NCBI RefSeq assembly: GCF_037975245.1
Contig: NC_092572.1
Location: forward strand, 29,249,989 to 29,313,988
Direction of reading: 5' to 3'
Length of the DNA: 64,000 bases
Origin: Apostichopus japonicus
Taxonomy: Eukaryota > Echinodermata > Holothuroidea > Aspidochirotida > Stichopodidae
Shown here: positions 11,189-23,003 of the stretch, one piece after another
Position numbering within the stretch: the first letter of the stretch is position 1
Layout of the letters: each line of letters opens with the position of its first letter
Notes under the pieces: generated by a model
Seen by the model: only the letters and a program-made list of their open reading frames with translations
What the model was told of the DNA's origin: nothing
The model's database searches: none
Position numbers and translations under genes: made by a program

Positions 11189-13820
11189 CTGTATGTGGAT
11201 GTATGGAGGGAAAGGACTTCTCCAATGTCAGTATCAATGCTGCAATGTTGAAAAGTGAATTTTTAGTTGACAATATTTTGTCAAAATGGTACTGTTCTAC
11301 CAAACTTCAGTACAACTTGTAAAAAAGGACAAAACTCATTAACTTCAATAAAATAGCCTGACCTTCAATAATTTTCCTAGCCATTGGGACACAGTCCCTA
11401 GTTCCCACAATCACACATAGTGAGAGCAACAAATGTGAGTAAAAATCTGCACACTGGACCATGCAGGGACATATATATGCCAAAACTGTTATTTGTTTTG
11501 TTATTTTTTCTTGGGGGGGGGGGAGGGGGATGTTTGTAACTGGAAAAGCCTGAAATAAATTATAGCAATATGCACCATGTACAGTATGCAATAATGAAGT
11601 ATATAAGCATATTTGCTGCTATAAAGATTAAATTTGAAAATTAGCACTTACCTAAGTTCTTAAATCTGTTCTTGGACTTGTGCTTTTATACAAGATCCAG
11701 ATCAGGTCCTCTGATTTTATCAGACGATCATCTCTCCACGGGGTAAACTGATGCATTGATCCAGTCGCATTTGCACTCGAGCCGTACTATGGATCTGATC
11801 CTTGCCCGGGCCGGTAAAAAATTCGGATTGGAAATGTGTCATTCGCAGCCGGAAATCGCGTACTAGTAGTACATTTGGTCCAAAACTTTCGTTTTCAAAG
11901 TTCATAGCCTAGAGTGACAATGCTACGTTAGATTCATAGGTCAGTTATGATTATTATATTGTATTGTATCGACGATGGTCAGGAATTCAGGATGCATGCT
12001 TTTTACGAAAAACACCCGATTTCGAAGAAGAGTTGACGATAAAAATCGTGTCAGTATGGACGCTAGCAACAAGTGTAGAATTTAAAACGATGGGCTCAAT
12101 ATTCGGAGTTGCCCTGGGACAGGGAGTACAACGTATGTGACATGTGTCATAACACACGATGTTTTTGTGCGATTACACTACAGTATCTACTGTACTACCA
12201 GGGAGTTGTAATGGGTTGCGGCACAGCTGATCTGTCAATCACTAAAAACTAGTACGGGGTGGCAAAAGGTCATTTACGGTTAGCATAATAATAATCAGGG
12301 TTACCAGCGACAAGTAACAATAAAACGTTAGATTTGCCAAAATAAAACCCCAGAAAACGCTAGATAATCAGTTTCACTCACTTGTTATGTGTTGTTTTCA
12401 ATAATTCGTTGACTGCTCGTTGCACTGATTCATATCATAGGCAGTCTAGTGATTATTTTAACAAGTTAAAACGGTTAATAACAATCAGGAAATAATACAA
12501 GAAAATTAACTGTGGATTTTACAAAAATGCTGATTCAGTCCTAATGAAAAATCCAAGTATGAAAAACCCATTAATATTAAAACAGTTCACGCGGTATTAT
12601 AGTGTAAAAGCCACGGAAGCCTATAAATATATTTTATTGGGTTGCCAAGTGGTAATTTGGTCTCAAAGTTTCAGAAAACAAAGTAATTATTTTGTGAATT
12701 ACCGATTTGGTGCGATTTTTGATAAAACGTATGCTGGAATCCTAGAAAGGTGAAAAAATACGCTAGATCTATTGTGTGAATAGGCTAACGCTGGTAACTT
12801 TTATAATAGTACTGTAGTAGACTTGTTTAGTTGTACTGTGTAAAAATATGCACTATGCGGAGTTCTCATCAGTATTACTTGTCAAACACACATGCATGCC
12901 TATAGTCTTATTTGTGTTAGGTTAGCCTTTCTGTAGAAGTATTCATTTGTGGTTTACATGGATACATTTGGAAAATTTCGCTTTCACTTGTTTGTAAACA
13001 GTAGCACGGTGGGATATGGGGGCAGGGGCATGGAGATCTGCCCCACATCGATGCTAACCCCAGCTCCCAACGACTTTGCTGATCCTATATAAACAACGGT
13101 CGACCTGACCACCCCCCCCCCCCAACCAAAAAAAATAGCTGCATGCTTGTAAGATATATTATGGTATATTTTTTCAGCCAGCTTGTGATCATAACATTAA
13201 AATCACTTGCTATAAAGAATATCATTATATCCCCACCCCCCCCCCGCCTCACCCATACACAAACACATACACATTTCTGTTGCGACAAGTCCATTACAAT
13301 ATAGTCCTAGCCTACGGCGCTCAACCCTCCGATTTTCTACAGCCATAGCTATTTTCACTTAATTAATCGCACTAACATTGACAATACATTTAAAGCCTCC
13401 TAATGTGGCAAAATACATCAAACTTCCATGATAATTTTGGAAAACAGTATAATGCTTGTGTCTAATTGATAGGGTTATTTCAATTTTGTTTGGAATATAA
13501 TTATACAAATTTACCAATTTACTCTGTGCATTGTGATCAACTCCTAGCTGAATCATGTTACAATATAAAGGAAAATACCTAGTCTCCAACAAAAGAGGGA
13601 AAAAACACATTTTAGCAACAAGATGGAATAGAGGGCGTACTTTTTGCGACGTGGAAAACACACATATCTCTGGATCTAAAGGTGTTACAAAATCCTCCTT
13701 TACATATGTCATTGTCATTAACACAATTAAAAAGATGGGTAAAATTCAAGGTCATATGTATCAATTTGAGAAAAATATCATGTATACATTTTACAACCAA
13801 AATTGTTTATTCGCCGACTC
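11189..13820. other. Non-coding, repeat fragments
   Basis: Holds a CCAGGGAGTTGT motif near 12198-12209 and G/C runs near 11512, 13109 and 13236. The plus frame at 12544-12753 has no family resemblance. No gene is supported apart from the possible 5' exon noted for 11000-11188. Confidence 0.35.
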
Positions 13821-16038
13821 TACACTCTAAGAAAAAGGGGTTCTAGAGGGGGTTCTCGAAATGAAGAATGGTTCTCGTCAGAACCATGTGCCCTTGAAGA
13901 ACCAATAAAGGTTCTTGATTCGTTTCTACTTGGTTCCATACCCACACAGAAAAGGTTCTGGGTACAAGATGGTTCCACAAAGAACCCCTAATTGCACGAA
14001 TAGGGGTTCTAATCGTACTTATCACAAGTGTGTACATGATCTATGAATAAACAAGTTCGGCAATTTTCATCGGGAAATGTAATTGTAAGGGAATAATTAA
14101 GTGTATAGAAGTGTTAATAATCTCATTTTCTCACTGAACCATGGAATTTGTTTTGACTTGTGAACAAAATCGTTTATTTGAATACAACGCATTGAGTGGA
14201 ATTTGCGTAATAATTTCGACCACTTTTCGCGGGCTCCAAAGTTCCGTCTGACCGAACGTCACGTACATGTTACATGTAATAGTATAGTGAGTGCACCGAA
14301 GTTCGCCGCCTTTACGTACATAATATGCACTGTGTATGTTACCTACGTACATCATTATATGTATATTGCGTGCAGTTCTTGCGTCACTTACCGTCGATCA
14401 TGTTCGAGTAGGAGAAGTTGAAGCCCCGGTGCGGTGAGTTTTTCAGTTTTAATTTAGAAACATGTAGACCGAAAATTAAATTCAACTCCAGCGCAGACCT
14501 GCTAATAAGTTATCGGGTCGACCCTTGGTGAATAGACGATTCCTTCATCGACATTAATGTCCATTGAGCAAATAATATTCGGCTTAGGCTAGCCTAACGT
14601 ATACTAGGCCTACTTTATACTTGTATGGGCATAGCCTAACGTTAGGCCCATTCTATAGCCAACAGAATTCTGTAGGGCTATAGGCCTAGCCTAGGCCATA
14701 TTTGTAGGAAGACCGGACATTTAATTAATTAATCACGATAACATTATAATAGTCTCAAAGAGCACTAGAACCTTACTGTCTCTGTCACAAATTTCTTCAA
14801 AATCCATTAAAAAAATTCAGATTATGTCTGTACCGAACCTTTAGCATCTGATACACAAATCCACAATCCTGATATGAATCTTTATGGTCGAAATTGTAAA
14901 ATATGGAGCTATTAAAAATCTTAGTTCTGTCCAACTTCCAAGTTAACGTTTGCTAAAAAGACCCGTTTACTGTTCTTAATGGAACAAGCGGTTGTGAACA
15001 GGCACACAGTACCTAGGCTATACCTACACTACAGTATTGATAAGGTAATATCCTTTAAAAAATAAAATAAGCGTTTTTACCAGAATTTTAGGGTTACGGG
15101 GGAGGGGAGCCTAAATAACAAACTTAGCTTACACCTGATTCAGCAGATGCAGTGTACTAATGCAACTTATCAGACTACCAAACGTAAGGCAAAAAAAGAC
15201 TAAGAATGAGGCAGAACTTGGGAGTAAATTTACAACAATTCCATTCGAAAATTTCTTGGAAATGAAAATTTCGAATTATGATACAAAATTTAGATTTACA
15301 GTATTTGGTCAAGATGATGAAAAACCAGCCTGTTTTGCATATATTATGGTTGAAAATAAGTAGCTAAGTTGTTATTCGTTCATAGCGCTTTTAGAACACG
15401 TTGCTATGGTAATATTGGAACGTGTTGTTAGGTTCTGGGCACCCGCAGTATTCGGACACCTTCTTATATAGTCCTAGCCTAAGCCTTATTCCAGATATAG
15501 GCTACTGAGGGTGCTTCAAACACGGGCAAACGTCAGTTTTTAGACAACATTCCAACTTTAGTCAACTTTAAAATATACATAAAATATGTTTTTGACCAAC
15601 CAACAGATTGAAACCATAGAATAATAAAAAGAATACATTATGATGAGCTCATGAAGAATGAATGCATCACTAACACTCAGAAAATTGAGGGAAAATTAAA
15701 TCAAAATGTTTCTGGCCACAATTTGGCATAATTTATACCACAATGCATTGCGATCGCGTCAATATACGTCATCCGGAATAAGGCTTATTGGTGTGACCAT
15801 GTGTTGACTACCTAGGCTAACAAACAATCGAGCTAAAAAATAAATGAAAACGTAGGCCTACAGTAGGCTATCCAAAATGGATAAAACATTCCAGGGATCA
15901 CTCCTCCAGGGATTATTCCTCTTCCCCAATTTAGCAAGTTTGCTTCGTATTGGAATAGGGTATATGGGGAGAGCGGCGTTAGTTGGAACATTTTTCACAA
16001 AAATCTCTATTTTCAGAAACAACATCAATTCAGCAAAC

Positions 16039-16065
16039 ACTGCCTATCCTGTTAGGATAGGCAGT
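16039..16065. repeat. 12-bp-arm palindrome
   Basis: ACTGCCTATCCT (16039-16050) is perfectly inverted at 16054-16065 around GTT. Confidence 0.85.
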
Positions 16066-16192
16066 CCATAAAACTGCTACAATTGTTGATAGTTCAGGAG
16101 ATAATCCAGTGAGAGGGTGTGTGCCGTGTGTCACAAATGAAGCCCATAAAACCACTACTCTTGTTGATATTTCAGGAGACAATCGTTAGGCG

Positions 16193-16226
16193 TTCCAACT
16201 AACCCCATCTATGGGGTTAGTTGGAA
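16193..16226. repeat. 16-bp-arm palindrome
   Basis: TTCCAACTAACCCCAT is perfectly inverted around a 2-base centre. The half-motif TTAGTTGGAA recurs several times within 600 bp. Confidence 0.85.
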
Positions 16227-17760
16227 TGGGTGGTGGGTTAGTTGAAAGATGGATTCTTGCTCAAAGAAATAAATGAGAACTTATCACAACTATACACATT
16301 GATACCTTGGAATATGCCTATTATAATATATCAAATGATATTAAAGCCAGACTCACTATATGGAAGTAAATGAGAATATAACTTTGCTACCAAAATTCTG
16401 GAGACATTTTTCATCCCAGCCCATTGAAATTAGGCAACATTGGTGAATCAGAATATTTTAACATCTGCTAACCTTGCAGTCAAGTTTTAAGTGTTTTTGG
16501 TATGTTTTTATGATTATAGGTGAATATGACCAAATTTGTGTGCATGTTCCAACTATTCCCGGCAGTAAATGTTACAACTAATTACCCCTTGGGCTAATCA
16601 GACCTTTGTGTGCTCATTGCGCAGAACAGAGACCATCGACATAATTTTTTGCCCACCTCATTTTGAAGCTACTTAATAAAGCTGTAAATAACCCCAACCT
16701 AGTATATTTTGGTTATTCCCTCCATGGAAATAAAACAACATTTTTAATTTCATAAAAAAATACTCAGAGTGCCGAAAAACAAACATTCCTCCCTATTTAT
16801 TCTACTAATTATTATTATCATTATTTATTATTATTGTTATTAATTATTATTATTCCACCAATTTATTCCACTAATTATTCCACCAATAATGATCGATCAG
16901 GTCTGGAAATAACCTGTCCATAATGAGAATTGATAACTGCACAGTAATTGGAAACAAAGACATGAAATAAAGGCTGATTATAGTTTTAATTATACTTAGG
17001 CTATAGTGGATCACATTTCATTTACCTACATTGATTTGGGGGCGCCCAGGTCAATGGAGCGGTTCGCAATAATGGAATGGTCCTCTACATATGAACTAAC
17101 TTCACGGTATATAAACAAACACACTCTCATAGCATTCTCTCCAGCCAGTGCCGTGGGCAAGTCTATTCATGTAAAATTTTGTCACTAAGATACGAACTCC
17201 CTAGCATTTGATATAGTATTAAAATTAGGCTTATTTAGAAGTATTTCAAAGGCGTTTAAGCGTACATTTGCCGGCTATATCACCAGTGCATTACTGTATT
17301 CTGAGCTCAGAATTAGTTTAGCCCCAAGTTTTATCTATTTCTTCGCTAGCCAATTTTATACCACTCACGCGCGTGCCACCATAGACGAGCTTTACCGTGC
17401 ATGGTATCAGTTTAGCGAATCTTTATCATAGCAGTTAGTATATATGCGTACTTCATATACAAATATTATAGTAGGTTTATGATACAGGTGTATTTTGCCG
17501 TTGCGTGTTATTTAAGGAAGTGAAGTATAAATAGGACTTTCACTGTGCATCCCAGCTCTGCAAATGACCTGCTGAGGGAGCTTCAAGTTGGACTTCTGAC
17601 GCAACCCTGCGACCCCTTAGCAGAGTAGAAAACTGATCTCTAATTAAGCAGTCAGGTGGATATTCCTTTTCAGTGTGGCTTGGAGGGAGTCCAATGGGCT
17701 GCCTTTTCAACAAATCATGTCTAATTTTGGTATATATTTCACTTTTGTCTTCATATACAG

Positions 17761-17897
17761 CTTTGCAATGGTGTGGAAATGCTGACAGGGAGGAACATTG
17801 TTGTTGAAATGAAGACTGCATTAGAAAAATATGCACCAAAGATAATCCAGAACGGTTCCAAGAAGACCAAAGCAAAAGAGCTGATGCGTGCCTACCG
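17761..17897 (+). CDS. Possible exon, unknown
   Basis: A good acceptor (TTGTCTTCATATACAG) opens 46 codons ending in MRAYR. A donor-like GTAGGA follows, or a TAG stop if it is not used. The peptide is lysine-rich (ALEKYAPKII, GSKKTKAKELM). The antisense strand is also open over 135 codons here, so coding direction is uncertain. The position, upstream of the SAMD3-like exons on the same strand, is the main support. The phase does not connect directly to the exon at 19753. Confidence 0.3.
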
Positions 17898-19378
17898 GTA
17901 GGAGGAGGAAGTCCTTCTTGAAGAGGACAAGAAGTGTATGTTATCACATGATTTTACCTTACAATTACTAGTATAAAGTCGATCAGAGTGGAAAATGATG
18001 GGCGGGAATTACAGGAGGGCAAGCGAGAACCCATAAAGATATTTAGGTAGAAACTGGTCCAAAAAACCGTACTGCCTGAAAGTAACTAGACAGTTGCAAT
18101 CAAACTCCCATGTACTCTGTTCTATTGTAGACAGAGAACGGGGAAATCAGGTGAACAAGTGAGCATAAGGTGTGAGCAGAGCAACTTTACTGGGGTGTAG
18201 GAGCAGCTGAACAATTTTGATCGAAAGGGGAATATTGTTAGGAAATTAGGATTGCAGGGAGAGTGTACTCACAGTGCAATCATTGCCCTCTTTGCATTCA
18301 AATTTGTCTAGTTACTTTTTGGCGGTACTGGTGGTCTGTTATTGCATAAGGGATGAAAAGGTGTCTGTACTTGTTGGTTCTGAGACACTGGATATCTGCT
18401 ATTCAATAAGTAATTAGAAAGAGGCTAAGCTGCAGTCGACCAGCATTTGACACTGACAGTATGCCTACGTATATCATACTGTCGTACTGTACACTGATTG
18501 TACAGTACATACTACATAGTACTCCATATGTACTGTGTGTGTGCAAATCACGAATGACAACCCTGTCCTTGTTGAGGAAAAAGTTAAGAGGAACTGCTGC
18601 CTGCTCTCTGTATGTTGAACTGATCGATTTCGCAGGCAATGAGTTGACCCCTATTCACCCGTCAATTACAATGTCAATTACAATGTTACTACAACGTGGG
18701 GATATTTGTGCTAACTGTTCATGAAATTCCATAAATCACTGTTCAAAGGCTATTTGTCGGGCCGACAAATAAACTTCCAATCCGAGTTATGATAAATTAT
18801 CTCAGGCAAATGGGACAGAGAGTGGTGATGATTGGGTTGTTTAGAATCCTTGGCTCATGAGGATTCGAAATGGGGTGGGTGAAATTCACATACAAGCAAC
18901 TTCGTTTTTTGCCGGTCCAGAGCAAAGTCAGCAAGGATCTTTAACATGGAAATCCCAGTTACTAGCCAGAAATAAAAAGTGTAGCCGATAAAATCACAAG
19001 TATAATGTTGTTGCTCTTCATCATGGGTTTCACAGCAGTTGGAACTACCGACAACAGAATATGGTTATTGGGGACAGGGTTCATAGAGAATCTTGACTTC
19101 ATGCCCCCTATCTCATGATTTCAGTGACGAATGATAATGATTCATTTCCCCATTGGAATAGCACAGGGGGGTATAGATTTGGTGTTCATTTGGTTCATTC
19201 GGTGACGTCATAGCCTCATAATTATGAATATTTGGCTCTATTTTGGGAATGACATCTCTGGGATATTCACAGTTTGAAATCAATTTTCTCAACAACGGTA
19301 CCTCCCATTTTCTTAAAAATCGTACCGTTGGAAAGGAAAAAGGTACTCTGTTTGCACACATAATGGAATGGCCATGTT
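17898..19378. other. Non-coding, intronic
   Basis: A short palindrome, TATTTGTCGG/CCGACAAATA, lies near 18751-18771. Nothing else is supportable. Confidence 0.35.
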
Positions 19379-19626
19379 ATGCGGTCTTTAACGTTGAGCC
19401 TTGGGTGGACTCCGACAGTGACGGCAGATGCATCTATGGTTCTCGCGGTACATTCTCCTGGGTCAGGTTGCCCTCGTACAGATCCTTTATCAGCCGGATG
19501 TACTTCTTTCTCTTTTGGGCATTTCAATACTTCGCTTTGGGGCACTCTCTCCAGATCTATGAAGATACGCTGCAGCTGTCTTTGGCCTTCTCTGTATTTC
19601 TCCATCAGTTACCGCAATGCAAAGAC
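19379..19626 (-). pseudogene. RTE-like non-LTR retrotransposon reverse transcriptase fragment
   Basis: Minus strand. The start reads FALR, a TAA in place of an expected glutamine, then LMEKYREGQ and IFIDLER, a well-known stretch at the beginning of the reverse transcriptase palm in RTE-type and related LINEs (the second aspartate box follows later). A frame change is then needed to read KYIRLIKDLYEGNL, and another to read VTVGVHQGS, the motif before the YADD box. The stop and at least two frameshifts make it a pseudogene of about 80 codons, cut off before the catalytic YADD. It lies in the intron upstream of the exon at 19753, in the opposite orientation. Confidence 0.8.
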
Positions 19627-19752
19627 ACATACATACATTGTACCATGGTGGTACAAACCTCTCACAACATTGCTCATTGTCTGATTATGACTGCTGCCTT
19701 ATAACACTTATAACACAATGTAGTAATACAGAACTTTATTTTCCAATCTTAG

Positions 19753-19848
19753 GTTTTATTGGCAGACCTGGAGTATTCTGTCGCTCTGATGGCTCTACCG
19801 TACATCTTCGAAGAGAAGCCTGGGTTCTTGTATGTTTCGGACAAGAAG
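19753..19848 (+). pseudogene. SAMD3-like protein, internal exon
   Basis: An exon of exactly 32 codons between acceptor AATCTTAG and donor AAG/GTAAGT, phase 0 on both sides. It encodes ADLEYSVALMALPYIFEEKP followed by FLYVSDKK. This resembles the 'a..LlglP.flkE.ps.f' segment of SAMD3-like multicopy proteins. The next exon (21037) is phase-compatible and carries the following family segment. The frame is intact in this exon, but the downstream exon has a nonsense codon. It lies within the 13.8-23.0-kb candidate transposon and may be one of its genes. A 287-bp MITE starts 18 bp after the donor. Confidence 0.6.
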
Positions 19849-19865
19849 GTAAGTTCCTCTTGTAT

Positions 19866-20152
19866 ATGGTCATTTTCACAGTAAAGGGTGTAAATTGACG
19901 CACTCTGACACCAAAGTTTCAACATGATTTGTCACAAACATTTCCACCAGAATCATGTACATGAATATCTTAATTATCGGGGAAAACTACTTCTGAAGCT
20001 TAAACTACATCATAAAGTATGAAAATAGTTGTGAATGTCCTGACAAGCTATCATGTGGCAAAGTGTCCTTGAATTGTGTCGCTTCATGAGGCCACTACTC
20101 ACGAAAAGGTCTTAAAACGCAAAGTTACACCCTTTACTGTGAAAATGACCAT
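19866..20152. mobile_element. MITE with 28-bp perfect terminal inverted repeats
   Basis: The left arm (19866-19893, starting ATGGTCATTTTCACAG) is the perfect reverse complement of the right arm (20125-20152). The interior is AT-rich and non-coding, 287 bp in total. No clear target duplication is visible. It sits in the intron just after the donor at 19849. Confidence 0.85.
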
Positions 20153-21036
20153 TTGTCCAGGAGCAGATAGGTTGTTGCTGCTGTTTAACATTGAAGGTGT
20201 GCCTGTATTCAATTGATTACGTCATTTTGGAACTCTCAGTTCTTCAGGAATGATCACAGATTGTCTATTGTAAGTATAAGGCTCGTATCTTCAGGATGCC
20301 AAGGAGGGCTGCATCTGGCATTGTGAGGCTTGACCCCAGCCAACTAAAAGACCTGACAATGGTCAATGATTATACAGTATAGCTTGAGTACCCGCTCTGG
20401 GAGCTGGTAGCGAATGTATTCCTGGAACACCCATGGTCAGACTCCTTGTGTTCTAGAGATAGCAGAAGAGTGCATCACTGAGCTCCCAACAGCCCGGCAG
20501 TTAGGGAGTATCCTGTGATCGGGTATGTGAAGTGAAACCCCCCCCCTCCCCTTCAGAGGTCTGGACCCCGATCTATGGTCTGACTTCTCACACGGAGGCC
20601 GCCGTTACTAACAATGTGCTCTACCCTTGTAATACATACAGTGTAGACACTGGAATTTGAACCGAAAAGGGAAAAAACACAGTATATGGGGAAATGTAAT
20701 CACTACCATTAGAAAATACACATTGACACGGATTGACAGTGTCAATATTCACTTTAACCGTGCAGTTGCGCTCAAAATCCCAAACAGTCCTGCCTTTAGA
20801 TGTGAATCAGCCGCTTGGTTTTCACTTGTATATTGTTTTTTTTTACTAACTCTGCCGAGTGCCGATACCTACAAAATGTTCACATAAGTTTGGCACAAAA
20901 TTGCCTGCAGCTATTGAAAAAAAATAGTACCACCATAACTCTGACACATCAGACAGTCCCAGAGTTAACAATGGATTTTTTGTGGTCAAAAATATGTCAA
21001 TGTACTCTAATTGTTATCTATTATTTCCTTTTTCAG

Positions 21037-21270
21037 GAGATAGTGTCACCATCACCAGTTTAAGTGCTACAGTGTAGTACCATCAAACCTGATGCCATCT
21101 CTGTATGGGCCGAAGGATCACAAGTCTGTCATGTGATTTCCAGCATCTGGTATGGAGTGGTACTCTTGATGGCCGTGTACTATGCGCATGGGATCAAGTC
21201 CCCTCCAGAGGCGGCCAACACCCTGGGATTCCTACAACGTTACATGATGAGTATCAAGAAAGAAGATTAG
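21037..21270 (+). pseudogene. SAMD3-like protein, C-terminal exon with a nonsense codon
   Basis: Acceptor ATTTCCTTTTTCAG, then EIVSPSPV, an in-frame TAA (21061-21063), then 68 open codons to TAG ending at 21270. After the TAA the frame reads ISVWAEGSQVCHV, LLMAVYYAHGIKSPPEAANT and LGFLQRYMMSI. This matches the family's C-terminal layout: a 'PtPv' motif, 'VEG', then 'l.a.YYvfni.YPkea..TL.FlQrf'. The TAA falls between conserved blocks and is probably a mutation. The phase to the exon at 19753-19848 is compatible (0/0). The C2H2 gene begins 70 bp downstream on the same strand. Confidence 0.65.
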
Positions 21271-21340
21271 GGGCCAAAAATACCAACTCCAATACTGCGA
21301 CTGCTTTCTGCATTGATCTGAATCAAATTTCCAAAGCACA

Positions 21341-21855
21341 ATGCATATTGCATATGAATGTGACTTTTGCAGCGGTACTCGTCAATGGCATTTTTTCTCA
21401 CTGCAGAAGCTATGTCGACACCTCGAAATAGCTCATGCACATCAAGCCAACTTCATACTGAGGTGTCGAATTGACGGCTCCCCAAAGCAATATCGCAAAC
21501 TGGGATCTTACAGAAAACATATCCGTCGTTGCCACAATGCTCGGCATTCACAAGAACCTGAAGCTGAGGAGCATAATGATTGCTTTGTGGTTGAGTTGCT
21601 TCATGAAGAAGAAATCCCATTTATTTGTTGAAGTCAAGTATATCTTATATTCTTGTAATATGTGGCTTATTTGCAGCTGCATAATGATGGCAGAAGCATT
21701 TGAACAACATTACATTGCCTATAAAGTCAGAAGAACCACTGAGTGGTTAACCTTTTCACCAGGTGAAGAGAATGATTATCATGCTCTGGATACCATATAG
21801 GAGTGCTGGAAATATGTATATTCCATTGAGGTATAAGGTAACTGCTACAAGATAA
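21341..21855 (+). pseudogene. C2H2 zinc-finger transposon-associated protein, internally deleted
   Basis: The first part (21341-21631) starts MHIAYECDFC and has two C2H2 modules: C-x2-C...H-x4-H around residues 6-30, and a second C...H-x4-H around 41-66 ending HIRRCH. An acidic tail follows, ending in TGA. A second part opens after acceptor TTATTTGCAG (21677) with AEAFEQHYIAYKVRRTTEWL; after a one-base frameshift near 21798 it continues GNMYIPLRYKVTATR to TAA at 21853-21855. The 'yvPLRykI' ending and the two N-terminal fingers are the two extremities of a multicopy protein whose centre contains a 'QYIPI' motif. Here the centre is missing. A separate exon at 52913-53000 holds that central motif. 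Confidence 0.6.
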
Positions 21856-22516
21856 GCCAGAACAACATACATCAGAGCTTTCAGTGTTGGTCACAAAAAT
21901 TGTAGGTGGGATTGTAATATCACACTGAATCGCAATATACTAGTCGAATTAGCAGGGATGAGTAAATGACCACTACACAGCTTATAGTAAATGTAGGAGA
22001 AGTCTTTGAGAACACATTGTTTCACCTGATTAATTTCACTTACATGCACTTGCATGTTTGAATATTTTGTGGTGTGGTGCAGTTGTTATTGAGTCATTCT
22101 TTAGTTTGTATTTCATGATTGTGCATGTACAAAGCATGCAGCATTTGGCATAATCCCAACATTGCATTCCTCAGAGAACTGTTAAGAGATTGAATAATTC
22201 CACATTGTATATCAGCTCATTCTACAATTTTTGGATGTAAATCACAAAGTTGTTGTGATATGACGAAAGATGATGTCTTTTGATTGTATTTCAGCATTTT
22301 GAATCTAATTGATATTTCATGCAATAGATAATTGACAAGATTTGTTTGTTTCGTGGTTTGCTGAATTTTAAAGTGAATAAAGTTATTTGCAAGTTGACAG
22401 AACATCATCAGACTTCTGACATTATTGTAAGCAAAAATTGTACACATCTCACAATAGCTGCAACTTAATACTATTTTCTGGTCTTCATGGCTTCTGTGAA
22501 CAGTAAAAAGTAAGAA

Positions 22517-22986
22517 CCTTCCAAAGAACTTGTGAGAACCATTTCAAAGGGGTTCCCCTGGGAACCATATTTGAAAAGGTTCTCGGTAGAACCTTAAGGG
22601 TTCTGCACACAGCTACGAATTCAAAGAACCTTTCATGGTTCTGGTGAGAACCATTTCAAAGGGGTTCTCAAAAGAACCTTAGTCATAAAAGTTCTTGATA
22701 GAACCTTAGGGGTTCTGCATACGGGACAAAATGAAAGAACCTTTTATGGTTCTTTCGAGAACCATTTCAAAGGGGTTCTCAAAAGAACCTTAGTCTTAAA
22801 AGTTCTTGATAGAACCTTAGGGGTTCTGCATACGGGACAAAATGAAAGAACCTTTTATGGTTCTTTCGAGAACCATTTCGTAGGGTTCTTATTAGAACCA
22901 TCATGAAAAGGGTTCTCGGAAAGAACCATTGAAGGTTCTGCATACGGGACAAGTCCAAGAACCAGTTTTGGTTCTATGTGGAACCA
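22517..22986. repeat. GGTTCT/AGAACC subterminal repeat array, 111-bp tandem unit
   Basis: Dense GGTTCT and AGAACC hexamers. A 111-bp unit containing GTTCTTGATAGAACCTTAGG is repeated (22691 and 22802). The hexamers face each other and form many short hairpins. This is typical of the binding-site arrays inside the ends of large DNA transposons. Confidence 0.85.
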
Positions 22987-23003
22987 TATTTTCTTAGAGT
23001 GTA

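Larger units (their letters stand above)
14440..17760. other. Interior of the candidate transposon, no supported exon
   Basis: Contains hairpins at 16039-16065 and 16193-16226, scattered TTAGTTGGAA strings (about 15977, 16215, 16240, 16550) and a TTATTA-rich microsatellite at about 16800-16880. The open frames at 15160-15363 and 15877-16071 have no splice support or recognisable motif. Confidence 0.35.
13821..23003 (+). mobile_element. Candidate 9.2-kb DNA transposon with GGTTCT-rich subterminal repeats
   Basis: The left end TACACTCTAAGAAAAA (13821-13836) and the right end TTTTCTTAGAGTGTA (22989-23003) form an inverted pair of about 15 bp, pointing outward. Just inside each lies a cluster of GGTTCT and AGAACC hexamers: about 175 bp on the left (13838-14011) and 470 bp on the right (22517-22986), including a 111-bp tandem repeat. 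Inside, on the plus strand, are a possible non-coding first exon ending in GCG/GTGAGT (about 14432), SAMD3-like exons (19753-21270) and a C2H2 protein gene (21341-21855), all decayed. No target duplication is evident. The two ends could instead belong to separate copies. An RTE-like fragment and a MITE are nested within. Confidence 0.55.

Noticed and set aside
15160-15363. 67-codon plus ORF
   Set aside because: Looks mildly protein-like but has neither splice signals nor a known motif.
17540-17947. 135-codon minus-strand ORF, the longest open frame here
   Set aside because: No start context, splice site or recognisable motif; it lies opposite a possible plus-strand exon and may be its shadow.
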